A stretch of DNA of 64,000 nt from Adiantum capillus-veneris (GCA_014529385.2 CM043946.1:37334058-37398057), one strand, 5' to 3'. Shown: positions 1 to 13,289, counted from the stretch's first letter. Program-made: numbers and translations. Notes: generated from the letters alone by a model not told the origin.

Positions 1-1849
1 ATCAAAGAAGGGGACTCCTTTGGGAGTAGAAGAGGTAGAGGAGCAAAAATTAGAGATTATCATTATTGGATTCTTGATGGGCAGCATTCAATCTATGCTG
101 CAAAAGTTTTGCTTCACAATGAACAAAACAACAAAGAGATCTTTGAAAGACTGATTAGCGTGTATAAATTTAGAAAGGCTCGCATTGTTGTGAATGCTCC
201 TCCATTTTGTTGCAACTGCTATATCTGCCATTGCAAATGAGGAGCTCAGGCATTGTATGTCAAGCAACCTTACAGCCAAATATTGAGACATTTACGGAGT
301 CAATGGATCTTCTCAGGACGACCACCAAAGGCAGCAAGTGGAATTGCAGAGGGACATGCATCTCGTGCCGGGATGGATGTAAGTTATTTTCTTTGTCTTT
401 TTGATAGTGTTTAATTAACAAATCTTGCTCAATAGTTTAATTATTTCTCTATTTCTTTTTAGGTTTTCTTCGATTGGCAAGAATGAGTGCAGCAGCAAGT
501 TGGATTTCTAAACAGGCACACATGGTCACGTTACTCTGATTTAGTTTATGATTGCTGGATAGAAATCATTGAAAATCTAGAAGAGGAGAATAAGAACCCC
601 CAACAACTGTATTTAGATACCTTTGTGGCCTTGAGGAATCAGAGGTAAAGACTATTCAAGAAGAGATTAGAGATGAGAAGATTTTACTGTCAAAGAGTGC
701 AAAGGATGGTGATGCAACTGACATGTATGATCGAATCAAGCAGTTGAAGCAAGACAAATTGATTCAAGATGCATTCTTGAAGGCTTCAACAATTTGAATG
801 AGTCTTCACCATGTAAAAGACTGGGAGGAGGTGGTCAAAATGTATAACATCAATGATGTTGTTTATAAAACAATTTTAATGAAATGCTATGCGAGGAATG
901 GATCAGATCTAGTTTGACGCGTGGAACAAAGAAAATGGCTTTTTCCAGATGGAGCAAATAAATACATGCAATGGGCAATTCACCTTCAAAAGGAGAAAAC
1001 TGAGCCTAGAGATTTGCCATGGTCAATCTATGTGGTGGAGCCTACAAATGGAAGGCAATCTCTACTTGATGCGCCACTTCAATAATAAAGTGCCTATTGG
1101 CTTATGTGTTTTAGATATGACAAAAAAACGTTGGAGGCAATTTGAAGTGGAGTGAGGAGACATTAACAATGCTTTGGATGGGATCTTGGCTATTGCTGGA
1201 GGGTCACAGATCCTAGATTTGTTTTTCTTGCATTTGTGGATTTCACTAACTTCACAAAATTGCAATGTGCCTTTGACACCATGGGAGATAATCTGAGCTA
1301 CCATTGTTGTGGTGCATTGCATCACTTTCCATCAGCTCCTTGCAAAGGAGCAATTCAATTCCTAACAGTTATTGCCCTTCTTGGGACAAGGAAATGCATT
1401 TGAAGACCTGAGAAGAAGATTAGAGGAACATCCCATGCCAATTGATTGTTTCTTCTTCAAGTAGCAGATAACGATATGTCAGATTTGCAATATTTGGAGG
1501 CCAAAAAAAGAGCTTTGGTCAAGCACTACATTCGTACATATTGTTTTGAAGACCGCAAGCTTGTTGATGTTTTTGGTGATGGCTCCTTGGTGCACAAGAA
1601 GGAATACAACAGAAAAAAGAAGTTATCTGCTTAATTGATAGTGTGGAGGAGGCAAAAAGCGTGGAGACCATGCTGCTAGACTTTGTTAAGTCTCATGAAG
1701 ATATAGAAAAATGGGCTGGACTTCAACAATCCACTTCGCAATCAGGCGACATTGTGCCTGTTACAGAGGAGTGCTCTCCACAAAAAGAGAAGAAGAACAA
1801 CAACAACACCATCCTCTGTCAATGGAGGACTTTTTGGAAATGGAGACAC
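1..1849 (+). pseudogene. Decayed spliced gene with ParB/DGQHR-like N-terminal motif and methyltransferase-like C-terminal motif
   Basis: The window opens inside a reading frame containing WILDGQHSIYAAKVLLHNE (about 67-123), which resembles the ParB/DGQHR-type nucleotide-binding core. After one frameshift near 205 the frame continues to about 376. A likely intron (donor GTAAGT near 377, acceptor TTTTTAG ending near 462) leads to VFFDWQE, a TGA, then a stretch with WSRYSDLVYDCWIEII. Several further frame changes and stops follow to 1440. At 1560-1700 two frames join across a small indel to give KLVDVFGDGSLVH followed by KKEVICLIDSVEEAKSVE, which looks like the FGxGS motif I plus following acidic strand of amino-methyltransferases. 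No DPPY-type motif was found here. The exon probably ends at 1849 before GTATGT. The gene is broken by several stops and shifts. Assignment rests on short motifs only; family identity is inference. The 5' end lies outside the window. Confidence 0.45.
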
Positions 1850-2369
1850 GTATGTTTTGAGTTTCTTGTGCATGTTAGTGTTCTTGTTACTGATTTGATA
1901 CTCTTAATGTTAGATTTTGCTTTATATAGTATTGATTGAATTTGTATTTTGTATCTCAAGCATTCAAGGTTTGAATGTAAATAGTAAATTACTTGAGTTT
2001 TTGAAATGGTGGATCTGTAGACTAAAACTATAACATTTAATACTCACAAAGACTTAATTACTTAAGAGCTTGAACTCAATAAGTTTTGGACCTTTTATCA
2101 ATACCCCCTTGATATGATACATTAGATCGTAGCATGGTTAAATGGTGATGATGCTTCAAAATTGAACCTAGCTTAGACAGGTGCTCGAGCCTAATTTAAA
2201 CTAACCTTGCTAGAAGGGAGCTTATGTTTGGACTTTGAGAACTAGCATAAGTAATTCAATTAGAGCATAGATTAGACATGTGGTGGTGGCCGGCCTTAGA
2301 GACCAAAATCTTAATGAGCTTGGAAAGGTATTTAAGTACTGCAATTTACTTAGTTTTAGTACTCATTAA

Positions 2370-4265
2370 ATGCATAGCTTGACAAAAGGTGGACCTTACA
2401 TGGATCCTAATTTCAAGAGGTGTGGTAGACCTTCAAAACAAGCTCATATAGCTTGGACATGTGGTAGACCTTGCATGAAGACTAGTTTAGTCAAGTGTGG
2501 TACACCTTGTAACCAACACCCATTTGTTATATTAGCTTGGACAAGTGGTGGACCTTGCTTTTATGTTTCAATGGAGCATATTTTGGACAGGTGGTAGGAC
2601 CTTGTTTCTCTCCATGCTTCAATGGAGAGAACTTTAGCTTGGACAAGTGGTGGACCTTGTTTTTATGTTTTAAAGGAGCATATTTCGGGACAAGTGGTAG
2701 ACATAGTTTCTCTCCATGGTTCAATGGAAACCCACCGTAGACAAGTGAAGTACCTTGAAACCAAACCCCATAAATACTACAACCTACTAAATAGGTTGGA
2801 AAATTGGTGGGATATGAAACCTCCATGATAGAGCATAGTATAGGTGAAAACGTAGTGGTCCTTATATCAATTACCCATGCATAGCTTGGACAAGTGGTGG
2901 ACCTTGATTCTCTCTATGTTTCAATGGATCCTATCTTGGACTAGAGATATATCTTACTTAGTTCCATGCTTCAATGGATTGTAGCTTGGATAAGGAGTGG
3001 AACTTCAAACAAAACTCCACAGCATAGCATATATTAACAATTCATGGGTTTTATAGAGATTGTCTTGCCTATTTTGGAGAGTTGGTACACCTTTATTCTC
3101 CATTCTTCAATGGATCTGAGGTTGGACAAGCGGAGCTGGAGAAGTGGTCAACCTTAAAATGAAACCTCCCGTGCTACAACCCATCATAGATCGTATATGT
3201 AGTGGACCTTGAAACTCTTTTATGTCCCTAGCTTAGAGAAGCATTGCACTCTTGATTATCTCCATACATGAAGGCAAGGTTGGACAAGCGGTGGACCTTC
3301 AAACCAGAATCTCTATGCAATAATAGGCAAGTGGTGGAGCTTGTTTTCTCCATGTTCCAATGGAGCCTAGCTTAAACAAACAATGGAGCTTGCTTCTCTC
3401 CATGTTTCAATGGATCCTAGCTTAGAAAAGTGGTGGAGCTTTGGTTCTCTCCATGTTCCAATGGACCATAGCTTAGACAAGTGGTAGACCTTGAAAAACA
3501 CCCCCCGTATACAACATATTATGGGGTTTTCATGTTTCAATGGCTCCTAGCTTGGACAAATGGTAGAGCTTGCTTCTCTTTATGTTTCAATGGATCCAAT
3601 CTTAGCCAAGTGGTGGACCTTGAAACAAGAATCCCCCCCCCCCCCCATGTACAACGTATTATAGGTTTTGAAAGCACTGGGAGAAAATAATAGCTTTGAT
3701 AAGTGGTGGACCTTGCTTCTCTCCATGCTTCAATGGAACCGAGGTTGGACACATGTTGGAGAGAAGATGGTTGCCCATGAAATAAGACCATGCATGCTAT
3801 AATCAATCATATGTTGTACACATGGTGGACCTTGCAATTGTTTTATATGCCTAACTTGGACAAGTGGAGGACCCTTGATTACCTCCAGATATCAACAACA
3901 AGCCAAGTTTGGACAAGTGTAGTACCACCAAACCAGAATCTATATGCTACAATAGAGTATAGGTAGGACACGCGATGAACCTTGATATCAAACCATCCAT
4001 GCTACTAGAGATGATAGGTTTCACATGTGGTGGAACCTTGTATCAATGTTCTATGTGTAGTTTTTGACTAGTGATAGACCTTGAAACTAATCCCTCTAGG
4101 CTACAAGAAAAAAGAGATGGATGAGGAGGCTAGACTACTTTTGTTGCATCAATGCATCCCATGTTACCACATATACTATAGGGTTCTTGGATAAGTGTTG
4201 GATCTTGTGTCAATGCTCCATGTCTAGCTTGGACAAGTGGTGGACCTTGGTTCTCTCTATGCTTC
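2370..4265 (+). repeat. Minisatellite-like array, plus orientation
   Basis: Degenerate units of very roughly 50-80 bp recur, each with a core close to AGCTTGGACAAGTGGTGGA followed by CCTTG and then by a CTCTCCATGTTTCAATGGA-like segment. Good cores are near 2533, 2640, 2885, 3480, 3705 and 4218. The array fills most of the interval between the exon ending at 1849 and the SET exon beginning at 4438. Short open frames in it are translated repeat and are not genes. Confidence 0.8.
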
Positions 4266-4437
4266 AAATGGGCAATAGATTGGAGACACAGTGGCTTTTT
4301 TTTTTTGGAAACCTTGGAGGCACCATGTAAGAGGCACTCTAAGTCTTCCATACAATGGACCTATTGGACTATAAAATAATGATATTTTTCTTTGATATTG
4401 TCATTATTTTATGCATAATATTTTCTTCTTTTTGCAG

Positions 4438-4994
4438 ACACAAAGGAGTTAAGTGATATAAAAACTAGATGTATTTCACACTATGATTGGCATGAAGATC
4501 CTTTTGGGACACCAACTTTTCCTATTCCCAAAGATGTAATTTTCCATATTAACGGTGTGGATTTTGAAGTGCGACTTTCATGTATTGAAGGAGCTGGTTA
4601 TGGGCTATTTGTGCATACTACCCTGGAAAGTGGTTTGACTATTCTAAACTATGGAGGGCATAAGTATAGATTTCAAGACTGGAAAAAGATATGCAAAATA
4701 TTTCCAAGAGCTTATAAATATTCTCTTCTAGAGGATCCAAACATAGAAGAAGAGGAAGATCAATCATACATTATTGGTTGTGTAGAAGAAGGAAACGTGT
4801 CGGGCTATATAAATAGTTCTCACAGTACAAATGTCTGTCCCAACGTACGCTATACATTTGATCCAAATTTTCCACCTTGGCATAAATGCACCTCTTCACA
4901 CATCAAGTCAGAAGAATATGGCCATGTATGCATTGAGACTATTTGTCAAGTTGAAGCAGGAGAAGAGTTGTTTGCTAACTATAACTTTACTTGA
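4438..4994 (+). CDS. SET-domain protein exon (partial gene)
   Basis: An open frame begins right after a pyrimidine-rich acceptor ending in TTTTTGCAG (4437) and runs to a TGA at 4992-4994, about 185 residues. SET-domain hallmarks appear in order: GAGYGLFVH (GxG motif), a central acidic loop, YINSSHSTNVCPNV (like the NHxxxPN segment) and GEELFANYNF near the C-terminus (like the GEELxxDY segment). SET proteins usually transfer methyl groups to protein lysines; activity here is inferred only. The tyrosine of ANYNF could be the catalytic one. The frame itself is undamaged. No start codon is needed because it begins at a splice site. Its phase joins the exon ending at 1849 (reading ETH then TKELSD) only if that exon is read in a shifted frame, so a link to the upstream ParB/methyltransferase-like remnant is possible but unproven. 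Confidence 0.6.
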
Positions 4995-5219
4995 CATTGT
5001 AAAGTATTGTACATGGATGGAAATCTCAAGTACATGCATCATTTTCATTTTTCATGGATGAAATCTCAAGTAAATATAACATTTGATTATTGTTTAGTTT
5101 ATGCTCAACGAGAATCTAAAGTGCTCTTATGCTTTGTGTGTTGTCTAACATATTTGACTACCTTGGCCATAGAATCTTGATTCTACTCTAGATTTGTGAT
5201 AAATCTTACCAAAATTTAA

Positions 5220-5500
5220 TCAATGTCTAGGTTGGACAAGTGGTGGGGCTTCAAACATTACTGTCTTAAACAAGTGGAGTTATCTTACTTGAATAAGTGG
5301 TGGCCTTTGAATCCAAATCTAAGCCAAATCTCTAATTATTTTCTTGTAGTCTAGGTTGGACATTTGGTGGACCTTGTATCCATGTTTCCTCAACAAGGGT
5401 GGCTTTTAGTTTTCACTTTAAGTACTCATCTTTAATAAAGTGTAGGATGGAAAATGTTGAGTTAGTAGATTGTATTTTAGACAAGTGGTGTTTGGTGTAC
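5220..5500 (+). repeat. Minisatellite units between the SET and FCP1 exons
   Basis: Scattered plus-orientation copies of the GGACAAGTGGTGG core occur near 5232, 5285, 5355 and 5478, more degenerate than the 2370-4265 array. Confidence 0.6.
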
Positions 5501-5636
5501 GAATGCTGAAAATGGTTGCAAGGATTCTAACAACGACTTTACCTTAAATAAATTTCTTACTAGGAGTTCTACATATAAATATGGTGAATAAAATTCTAGT
5601 GGTTTTGAGATACCATTTGTGTGTGTGTTTTCTTAG

Positions 5637-6155
5637 ATTCACAAACAGGGATGCATAATGCTCCTATGGTTCAGTCAACAACTATAGAATCCATAGATTC
5701 TATGGTTTCTAAAGTGCCCAAGATGGATGATATTTCTATACTAGAGTCTAGTGTTGTGCAACTTGAGCAAGCTTCCAATAATGAGAACCAAGAAATCGAT
5801 GCTTCAAAAATGCAACATACATCAAAAGAGACTGAAAAGTCCACTCACGAGCTATTGCCAATTGGTACTACGTCATGTAGCGTAGATGTTGAGAAATCCA
5901 TGCTTACAATTATATTGGATTTAAATGGTCTATTGTTGAAACGTTTCCCTCAACCATCCTCACACCACAACTCAGTGCAAATGGATTCAAAAAGATATAT
6001 TATACTCAGGCCAGGTTGCATCCAATTCTTGAAGACTATTTTACAAAGGTTTAATGTTGCAATTTGGTCGACAGCTACTAGGAATAATGTGTATCAAATC
6101 CTTGCAGCACTAAACAACTTAGCTGAGGATACATTGCCTTTCTTTGCAATTTGGT
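5637..6155 (+). pseudogene. FCP1/HAD-type phosphatase-like exon fragment
   Basis: An open frame follows an acceptor-like TTTTCTTAG. The first ~80 residues are low in recognisable features (Ser/Thr/Glu-rich). The C-terminal half carries LTIILDLNGLLLKRF, matching the HAD DxDx(T/V) motif I with the second Asp replaced by Asn, then YIILRPGCIQFLKTI and FNVAIWSTATRNNVYQIL, typical of the FCP1/NLI-interacting-factor fold (motif II region). It ends at PFFAIW, next to a donor-like GGTGAG at 6155-6160, and the rest of the HAD domain (Lys motif and DD motif) is not found downstream. FCP1-type enzymes dephosphorylate Ser/Thr in proteins. The Asn substitution and missing C-terminal half argue against activity. 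Probably a captured or truncated gene piece. Confidence 0.6.
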
Positions 6156-6159
6156 GAGA

Positions 6160-6960
6160 CAAATTATGAGACAAATTATGTCCTTGGTGTGTACTTGTCA
6201 ACATGAAAGCATTGAATAAATATGGCTATAAGATGCTTTTTTTATTCTAGTGTGTATCTTTCAACATTTGTATAATTTGATAGTCTTTTTTTTTTTTTTA
6301 AAGGTGTGTCAATTTTATGAACACTTGAATGGAGTGCACCCTACTCTAAGGGGACTTCAATGTACTATTGGAGTGCATCCTATTGTAAGGGGACTCTGAT
6401 GTATTGCTAGAGTGCACCCAAATTTTTGGGGACTCATTTTTTATTTGATTGGGGCCTATGTTGGGTCATATAGTAAAAGAAATTCATTTTTTGTCAATTC
6501 ATATCGAGGTTGCATTTATTTGGAACTATGAAAGAATTGATGTTTGATGTCAAAATAAAACTTGTAAGTGTGGATCAGAGAATTCATGGACTTTAAATAT
6601 GTGAGAGGGATCTTTTTCTTGGGCACAAATGTTTGCTTCAAGAATTTTGTCATTACATACTTTATGTGAAAGAGTTTTAGAACCTAAAAGACTTTGAAAA
6701 CAAAACTATGGAATCTAAGTGCATGTATTCTTGAATGGCTTGAAAGTTGATGTATACATGCATGTCGCCTTGATGAAGATTTAGATCTGACAAGATGGAA
6801 AGATATAATTCTTGGACGTTACCTTTGTCAATTTGGTAATAACATATTTAACTTTCTTTTAATATGGGTGGAAAATATATTATTATGTGCATTTGGAACC
6901 TAATTGCTTGACCTTCAAACCAAGATTCCTATGTTATTTTTTCATATACTTTTTTGTACT
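6160..6960. other. Non-coding interval
   Basis: AT-rich sequence with a T run at 6283-6299 and a weak direct repeat around 6330-6430 (units with GGAGTGCACCCTA-like text and GGGGACT). No supported gene. Confidence 0.5.
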
Positions 6961-8380
6961 GAATTAAGATTGTGGATGCAAGGTCCACCACTTGTTCAAG
7001 CTAGATCTAAGAAAGTATATATACTGAGTCTTCAAACTAGTAAACCAAGGAAGAGAGAAGCAGGGTCCATCACTTGTCCAAGCTCATCTCTAGACAACAT
7101 AGAGAGATGTTATGTCTACTAATTGTCCAATATAGTCATGGAGAAATGATAGAAGGTTGATCCACTTGTCCAACCTATCATCTCTAGTAAAATGGGAGGT
7201 TTGGCCTTAAGATTCACCATGTAACCAGCATATACTTCATTGTATTATGAAGAGTAGAAAAGAAAAGCTCCACCACTTGTCTAAGGTAGTTCCAAAATCA
7301 ACATGGAGAGAAGAAAGCTTCACCATTTGTCCAAGATAGGTTCCATTAAAACATGGAAAACCTCATATATGTTGTACATGGAAGCTTTTTTCCAAGGTCC
7401 ACCACTTGTCCAAGCTAGGATCCATTAAAACATGGATAGAAACAAGGCTCCACAACTCGTCCAACCTTTATAGCTGCGAAGTGTACCGTTGTCTAAACTA
7501 GGCATGGGAAAATAATAGAAGGTCCACCACTTATCCAATATATTATCTCTAATAGCATGGGAGGTTTGGTCTCAAGATTTAGGAATTGGCTGACCTGTAT
7601 TTCATTGTATTATGATGAATTTGGTTTTAAAGTCAACTACTTATCCAAGCTATAAGTTTATATCTTGAATGGTATTCCTTCCCATCACTTAGAAAACCAA
7701 TGATATGTTGTACATGGGAGGGTTTGTTACAAGGTCCACCACTTGTCCAAGCTAGTTTCATTGAAACATGGATGAAGACAAGCTCCACCATTTGTTAAAT
7801 CTAGACTCCATTGAAATCTAGAAAATCCATTCTATGTTGTACATGGGTTTTTGTTTTAAGGTCCAACACTTGTCCAAGCTAAGATCCATTGAAACATGGA
7901 GTAGAGAAACACTCCACCACTTGTCCAAGCTAGGCAACATTGATAGTAGTTGGTTTATTTTGAAGATCCACCACGTGTCTAAGCTAACTCTATTGAAACA
8001 TAGAGAGAATCAAAGGTCCACCAACTATTCAAGCTAGGCTCCATTGAAACATGGACAGAAGCAAGCTCCACCATTTCTCCAAGATAGACTCCATTGAAAC
8101 ATGGAGAGAATCAAAGGTCCACCATTTCTCCAAGCCAAGATCTAGTTGTCCAACCTATAAGGTTATATCTTAAATGGTAATCTTTCTAATCACTTGGAAT
8201 ACCCATGATATGTTTTACATGGGGGTTTTGTTCCAAGATCACCACTTGTCCAAGCTAACTCTATTGAAACATAGAGAGAAGCAAAGGTCCACCACTTGTC
8301 CAAGCTAGTCTCCATTGAAACAAGGAGAGAAGCAAGCTCCATCATTTCTACAAGATAGGCTAGCATGGATAAGTGCACCT
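6960..8380 (-). repeat. Minisatellite-like array, minus orientation
   Basis: The same repeat as at 2370-4265 now appears in reverse, with cores such as GGTCCACCACTTGTCCAAGC near 7392, 7732, 8286 and related copies near 6980, 7440, 7505, 7913 and 8115, separated by CATTGAAACATGGAGAGA-like text. A lone plus-orientation unit reappears near 8590. Opposite arrays therefore flank the SET and FCP1 exons. Confidence 0.8.
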
Positions 8381-8876
8381 TGAAACCAACCTTCCTATGA
8401 GGCAATAGAGCATATGCTACATATTTTATGTATGTCCCATGCCTCAAATTAAGAAGTTATAGATTAGAAGTGGACCTTGCTTAAATGTCACATGCAATAA
8501 ATTAAGGAAAAATAGCCAAGTGGATTGTATTCCTCAATGGATCCTTGCTTTCACAAGTTGTGAACCTTGAGTCACTTTTACATTAACTTGGACAAGTGGT
8601 GGACCTAGAAACCAAGCTCTCCATGTTGAGATAAGTTGTAGGTAGGACAGTAGAACATAGACAACGATAATGGATGCAATATACTCCTCTCCTAATAATC
8701 CAATTGATTGAAACCATGATATTTTAGTTTTTTTCATTGTGTATTGTATGTGCATAAAGTGGAATGAGACCTAAAGAAAACTCAAATTTTTGACAAAATC
8801 TCTATATTTTATACATGATATATTGAAAGTTGTCCAACCTGGGAATTGGGATTTTCCCACTTTACCTAATATGGTC

Positions 8877-9326
8877 TTATGATGTAAATCTAAGTTTTAT
8901 CACCCATGTAGAATATGTGGTGATAGGGTCTACTATAGGCTCAACTGCACTACATGGAGTACAAAAATAGGGTCGTCCACACAAAAACATATATGTACCT
9001 CCATAGTAAACGCTCCTATAGGTACCTCGTAAGGAATCTGGTGGGAAATCACTGACTCTATCGGAGGTAGGGTACTCTCCAAATCTGGCTTTGGTACTCA
9101 TGTACATCCTCTGACGCTCATCAACATAAAGGAGTCCACCATCACACAAGTACAAACATAAAGTTTGTGGTAGCTCCAAGGTGTCTTGATGATCCTCACA
9201 AAGATCTAGCATGAAACTCCTTGGAATATCCCCGGTCATAGGTCTATATGATGTACCAAAACTATCAAGAATGTGATTTGGCAAGGGCGGGTGTGCTAGG
9301 GCTCTAAGCACCTCAAAATTAGGCAT
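8877..9326 (-). pseudogene. R1-encoded protein-like block, unknown function
   Basis: About 150 residues open on the minus strand, including LCLYLCDGGLLYVDERQRMY and FPPDSLRGTYRSVYYGG. The equivalent block in R1 copy 2 (minus strand, about 28270-28700) keeps much of the same protein text but with stops, which suggests former coding selection. Copy 2 extends further in the same direction (to about 28118-27792). No family was recognised; a retroelement gag-like or uncharacterised repeat protein is possible. Confidence 0.3.
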
Positions 9327-11875
9327 CTAATGATCCGTAAGCTGAAGCTAGATATACCTCCTCTGTGTGTCTGCATCTGAATGTATAGGCAATCCATCTA
9401 TCTCGCCATAAATCCACAATAACCTATCAAACAGGGCCTCTTGATCCATGATTTCCAAAATCTAATAGTCTAGGTCAACTCTGGCATCAATAAGCACATG
9501 CACTAGCTAGGATCGTAGCTTGGCAATCAAAGGCTAGCCAAGCACTAATCTCGGTCACTGTGTGTGAACAAACTCTAAAAATGTCTCTAGATCCAAGTCA
9601 TGGTCTAAAATTAGTCAATGATCGAGTCGGGATCTAATTGTGTGCAAGTGTATGACCAATGGCTAAAATCAAGTCAAGTGGAGATATCACATGTGAATAG
9701 TCTCTAACTAGTGTAATCTGGTCAATATCAATGCCACAAATGTATCTCTACCGCAAATTGGGATCAAATGTGATCTATCGTGGAATTTGCAATTGAATCG
9801 AGCCAAAATGGAAATATGCTCGTGAACAGGCTCTAAGGCTCGTCAACTGGCCAAATGTAGAACAAAATCAAAAATCTGTGTACGAATAGAGTCTATGTGT
9901 GCAATCTGGCTCAAATCTGGAGTAAATCGGGCATAATTGGACAAGCTCTAACAAAATTGGACTCTCCGAGCATACCTACTCTAAACGTGCCTAAGTGTGC
10001 ATAAATGCGTGTGAACGGGGTGTGTACGGGGTATAAGATGCGTGTGTGATGCAAGGAGAAGAGTCGGGCAATAGAAATACTTTTTTTTTTGTTTTTGGTT
10101 TTTTTCAATATAAAATATCAATATCCACAAAGAAAAACAACAAACAAATGCAAAATAAAAAAAGTAAATAAAACAAAAATTAAAAGGGTAAAAGCTCAAA
10201 AGAGGAAACAAGAAAATCAAATTCCAATTCAATTTTTTTTAAAAAAAAAAGTTTTTCATGTTTTTTTGGTGTTTTCGTAATTTTTTCAAGGCTTTTTTTA
10301 TTTTTTTAATTTTTGGGATCTTTTTCTCCTTTGTAGAAAAACAATTTTCTCTTAGGATATTTTTCTCCTTTTTAAAAAAAATTTCTTGTTGGATTTTAAT
10401 TTTTTTGTCTTTTTTTGGTGGGGGTTTTAACAAAATTAAAAATGAAATAAATTAAAATTCAAACAAAATAAAATGAAATTGCAATGAAATAAAATGAAAT
10501 GCAAATGCAATCAAATGAAAATGAAATCAAAATCAAACCAAATCAAATTAACTAAAAAATAAATGCATTGAAGCTCAAAAGAGTCAACAAAAGAGCTGAC
10601 TGTTGTGGCAGCATGTGCATCCAAAATCGGCGTGCAGAGACAAGAGAAAAAGAAGGGGAGGTAGGCATAGGCGCATGGAAAGGGGGAAGGAGGTAGAGAC
10701 AAGATGCCTTTCGGTGCGCTCAGGAAACAACAAAGGACTTAGAGGAGAGGGGAGCGGCCTAACAAAGATGACTAAATAGAGGGATTTTTTCTAGCTTCAT
10801 TTTTAACTTTTGTCTTTTTTCTCTGTGAGTGTGTGTGTGTGTGCGTGCTTGCTTGTGTGAAAGTGTGTGTGGGTGAAGTGAATGTGTGTGTGTGAGTGAT
10901 TGTGTGTTAACGGGTATGTGTGAGTGTGAGGTGTGTGTGCTCTTATGTGTATGTGAGTATGTGTGTTCTTATTTTTTATTTCTTTCTTTTTTAAATGTTT
11001 TTTTGTTTTTTTGTATATTCTTTTTTCTGGGTGTATTTATGTATATATATTTTTATTTTTTGGTTTGAAATTGTTTTTTTTTGGGGAGGGGGGTGGGGGG
11101 GGGGGGGGAGGGGGGGTCTTGATAATTTTTTTTAAAACAAAAGAAAATCAAAAATCAAAAGAAAATAGTAGTAAAATTACAGCAAAAAAAGGAAAAAGAG
11201 AAGGGAAGAGACAATATGTTGTGGGGTGTGTGTGTATGTGTAGTTTTTTTAATAAAATTCAAACAATGCAAAAAAGAATAAAAAAAGTATCCGAGATTCA
11301 AATACTACTCAAAAAATGATAAAATTAGTCAAAAACTTGGGGGAAATTCACTGAGTAGCAAAGCATGCTCTTGATTGTCAATTTGTATCAAAATTTCTCA
11401 TTTTCATATTTTTGGAATAAAAATTAGTAAATTTGAACAATAAATTAGCAAAAAATACCAAAAAAAAAGCCAAGAAATTTACCAAAATGCATTTGACAAT
11501 CAAATCAATAAAACTTTGATCAGGTTTTGCCTCTTTTTTGTCTAATTTTGATTCACAAAATAGCAAAATTAACAATGCAATTAGACAAATCTCTGCACAT
11601 ACACTTGATTATTACCACAACTTGGACTTTGCAATACAACCAATTACACAATAATTTTCTACCAATTACTAGTTCAATAATGTGTGCATACACATAATTC
11701 TACCAAAAATTAAAAGGTATTCCCAATAGCTTCAAAAAAATTAAAAGGTATTCTTAATTCAAAGATTCCTTCAAGAAAAAAGAACAATGCGTTAATCTAT
11801 AGCACATAACCATGGGCAATGATGAAGCACGTAAATTTGTAACAGTATTAGCTCAAAAAAACGAGTGCAACATTG

Positions 11876-11878
<3 letters not shown>

Positions 11879-11909
<31 letters not shown>
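11879..11909. repeat. (GA)n microsatellite in R1 copy 1
   Basis: Perfect GA dinucleotide run; R1 copy 2 has a longer run at the matching place (46999-47042). Confidence 0.95.
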
Positions 11910-11915
<6 letters not shown>

Positions 11916-13289
11916 GCTAAAGAGAAGAGAAGAAAACACTTAAGGAAAAATGAAGGAGAAGAGAAACACCTCTTTATATCGACACAAAAGCTCTTTTGAC
12001 TTTTAATCTTCATATGTCTTTTGACTTTCTCCCTTCAGGTGTCTTTTCAATTCCTAAACTCACCCTTCACTTATGCACTTAATATGTTTTGAAAGAATTT
12101 TTATTTTTTTGAGATTGGGGAGACCTAATAGCACAATTAAGCACAAAATTTGTGATTAGTGCACACACATAATTCTACCAAAAATTGGATAGCATTTTGG
12201 TGCAATTTTGGTAATTTAAAAAATGATTCATGATCACTATAACAAAATCAATCAACTCATTGCTTTTCACAATTCAAATTGGCACGAATAAAGCCATTAT
12301 TTACACTTGAATGTGTGTAATTTGCCTAAGCATAGGTACACAAATTTCACCTAAAATTACCCCAAATTTGATGCAATTAAACTTCAATGAAAACTTGAAA
12401 ATAAATCAGCATTTGAGTGGACAAATGCACTCACATTTACATTAAGAATCACATCAAATCCCAAGTCCAAGCGACGACTCCACCGGGGGAGGGTGCACGC
12501 GCGAGCAATTCCAAAACCAACACAAGATCTTATGTGTAGCTATCATTTCTACAAAATTAAATGCATAATATCAATGAACACATATCCAAATAAAGATCTA
12601 TCAATGTGTAGCACTAAACGTACATGCAACTAGTGAATAATTAGAGGGGATAATTAGTGGAAAATCTCTTAATTACACACTAAAACTCACTCCATTCTCA
12701 TAAAATTTTTGCAATTTTGTTTAACAAGAGTGATTACCAAGCCTCTAATTAGGCACACACACATGTAAAACACTTCAGTTGTTGCGAATTAGTGTGTAAT
12801 TAGGTGTACAAAAAGAGAGAAAATGCAAAATCAGTCTACAAGCTACCCAGAACAAACCATGTCACCATTCCTACAACCAACACCAAATCCTAATGGAAGT
12901 TAGAAATCAAACCATCACATGGGTGATCCTCTAACTTAGGCACTCGATCTCCAACTTTGCATCATCAGCCCAATGCTAGCCACAATGTGAGAGGGGAGCT
13001 CCATCTCCATAGACACATCTCTTCTCTACTCTCCACCCTAGCTCTCCAAAGAATGATCTTCATATTGTAGCATTTGACATTTATACCTAGGTTTTTTTAA
13101 GAAGTGATCGGCTCCCAAATGTGCATAAAAGGATTAGGCTCACAAATACAAGCTAGAACTTTCATAGAGCCCGTAGATACAAGAAAGGTACATATACACA
13201 TGTGTATATACGTCAATGGAAGCACAATGCATGTCCTTGATGCTTGCCCCTCAATAGGAGGTTTGCTCCGGGAGGGGGCCACCTAGTGA

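Noticed and set aside
2527-2826. Open frames with repeated LDKWWT / CFNGA text
   Set aside because: They are the minisatellite unit read in frame, not a repeat protein, since all three frames and both strands give similar partial frames.
10089-11319. Several open frames in the 10-11.3 kb AT/TG-rich zone
   Set aside because: Composition-driven (Phe, Lys, Cys-Val runs) and not kept in the R1 copy 2 equivalent.
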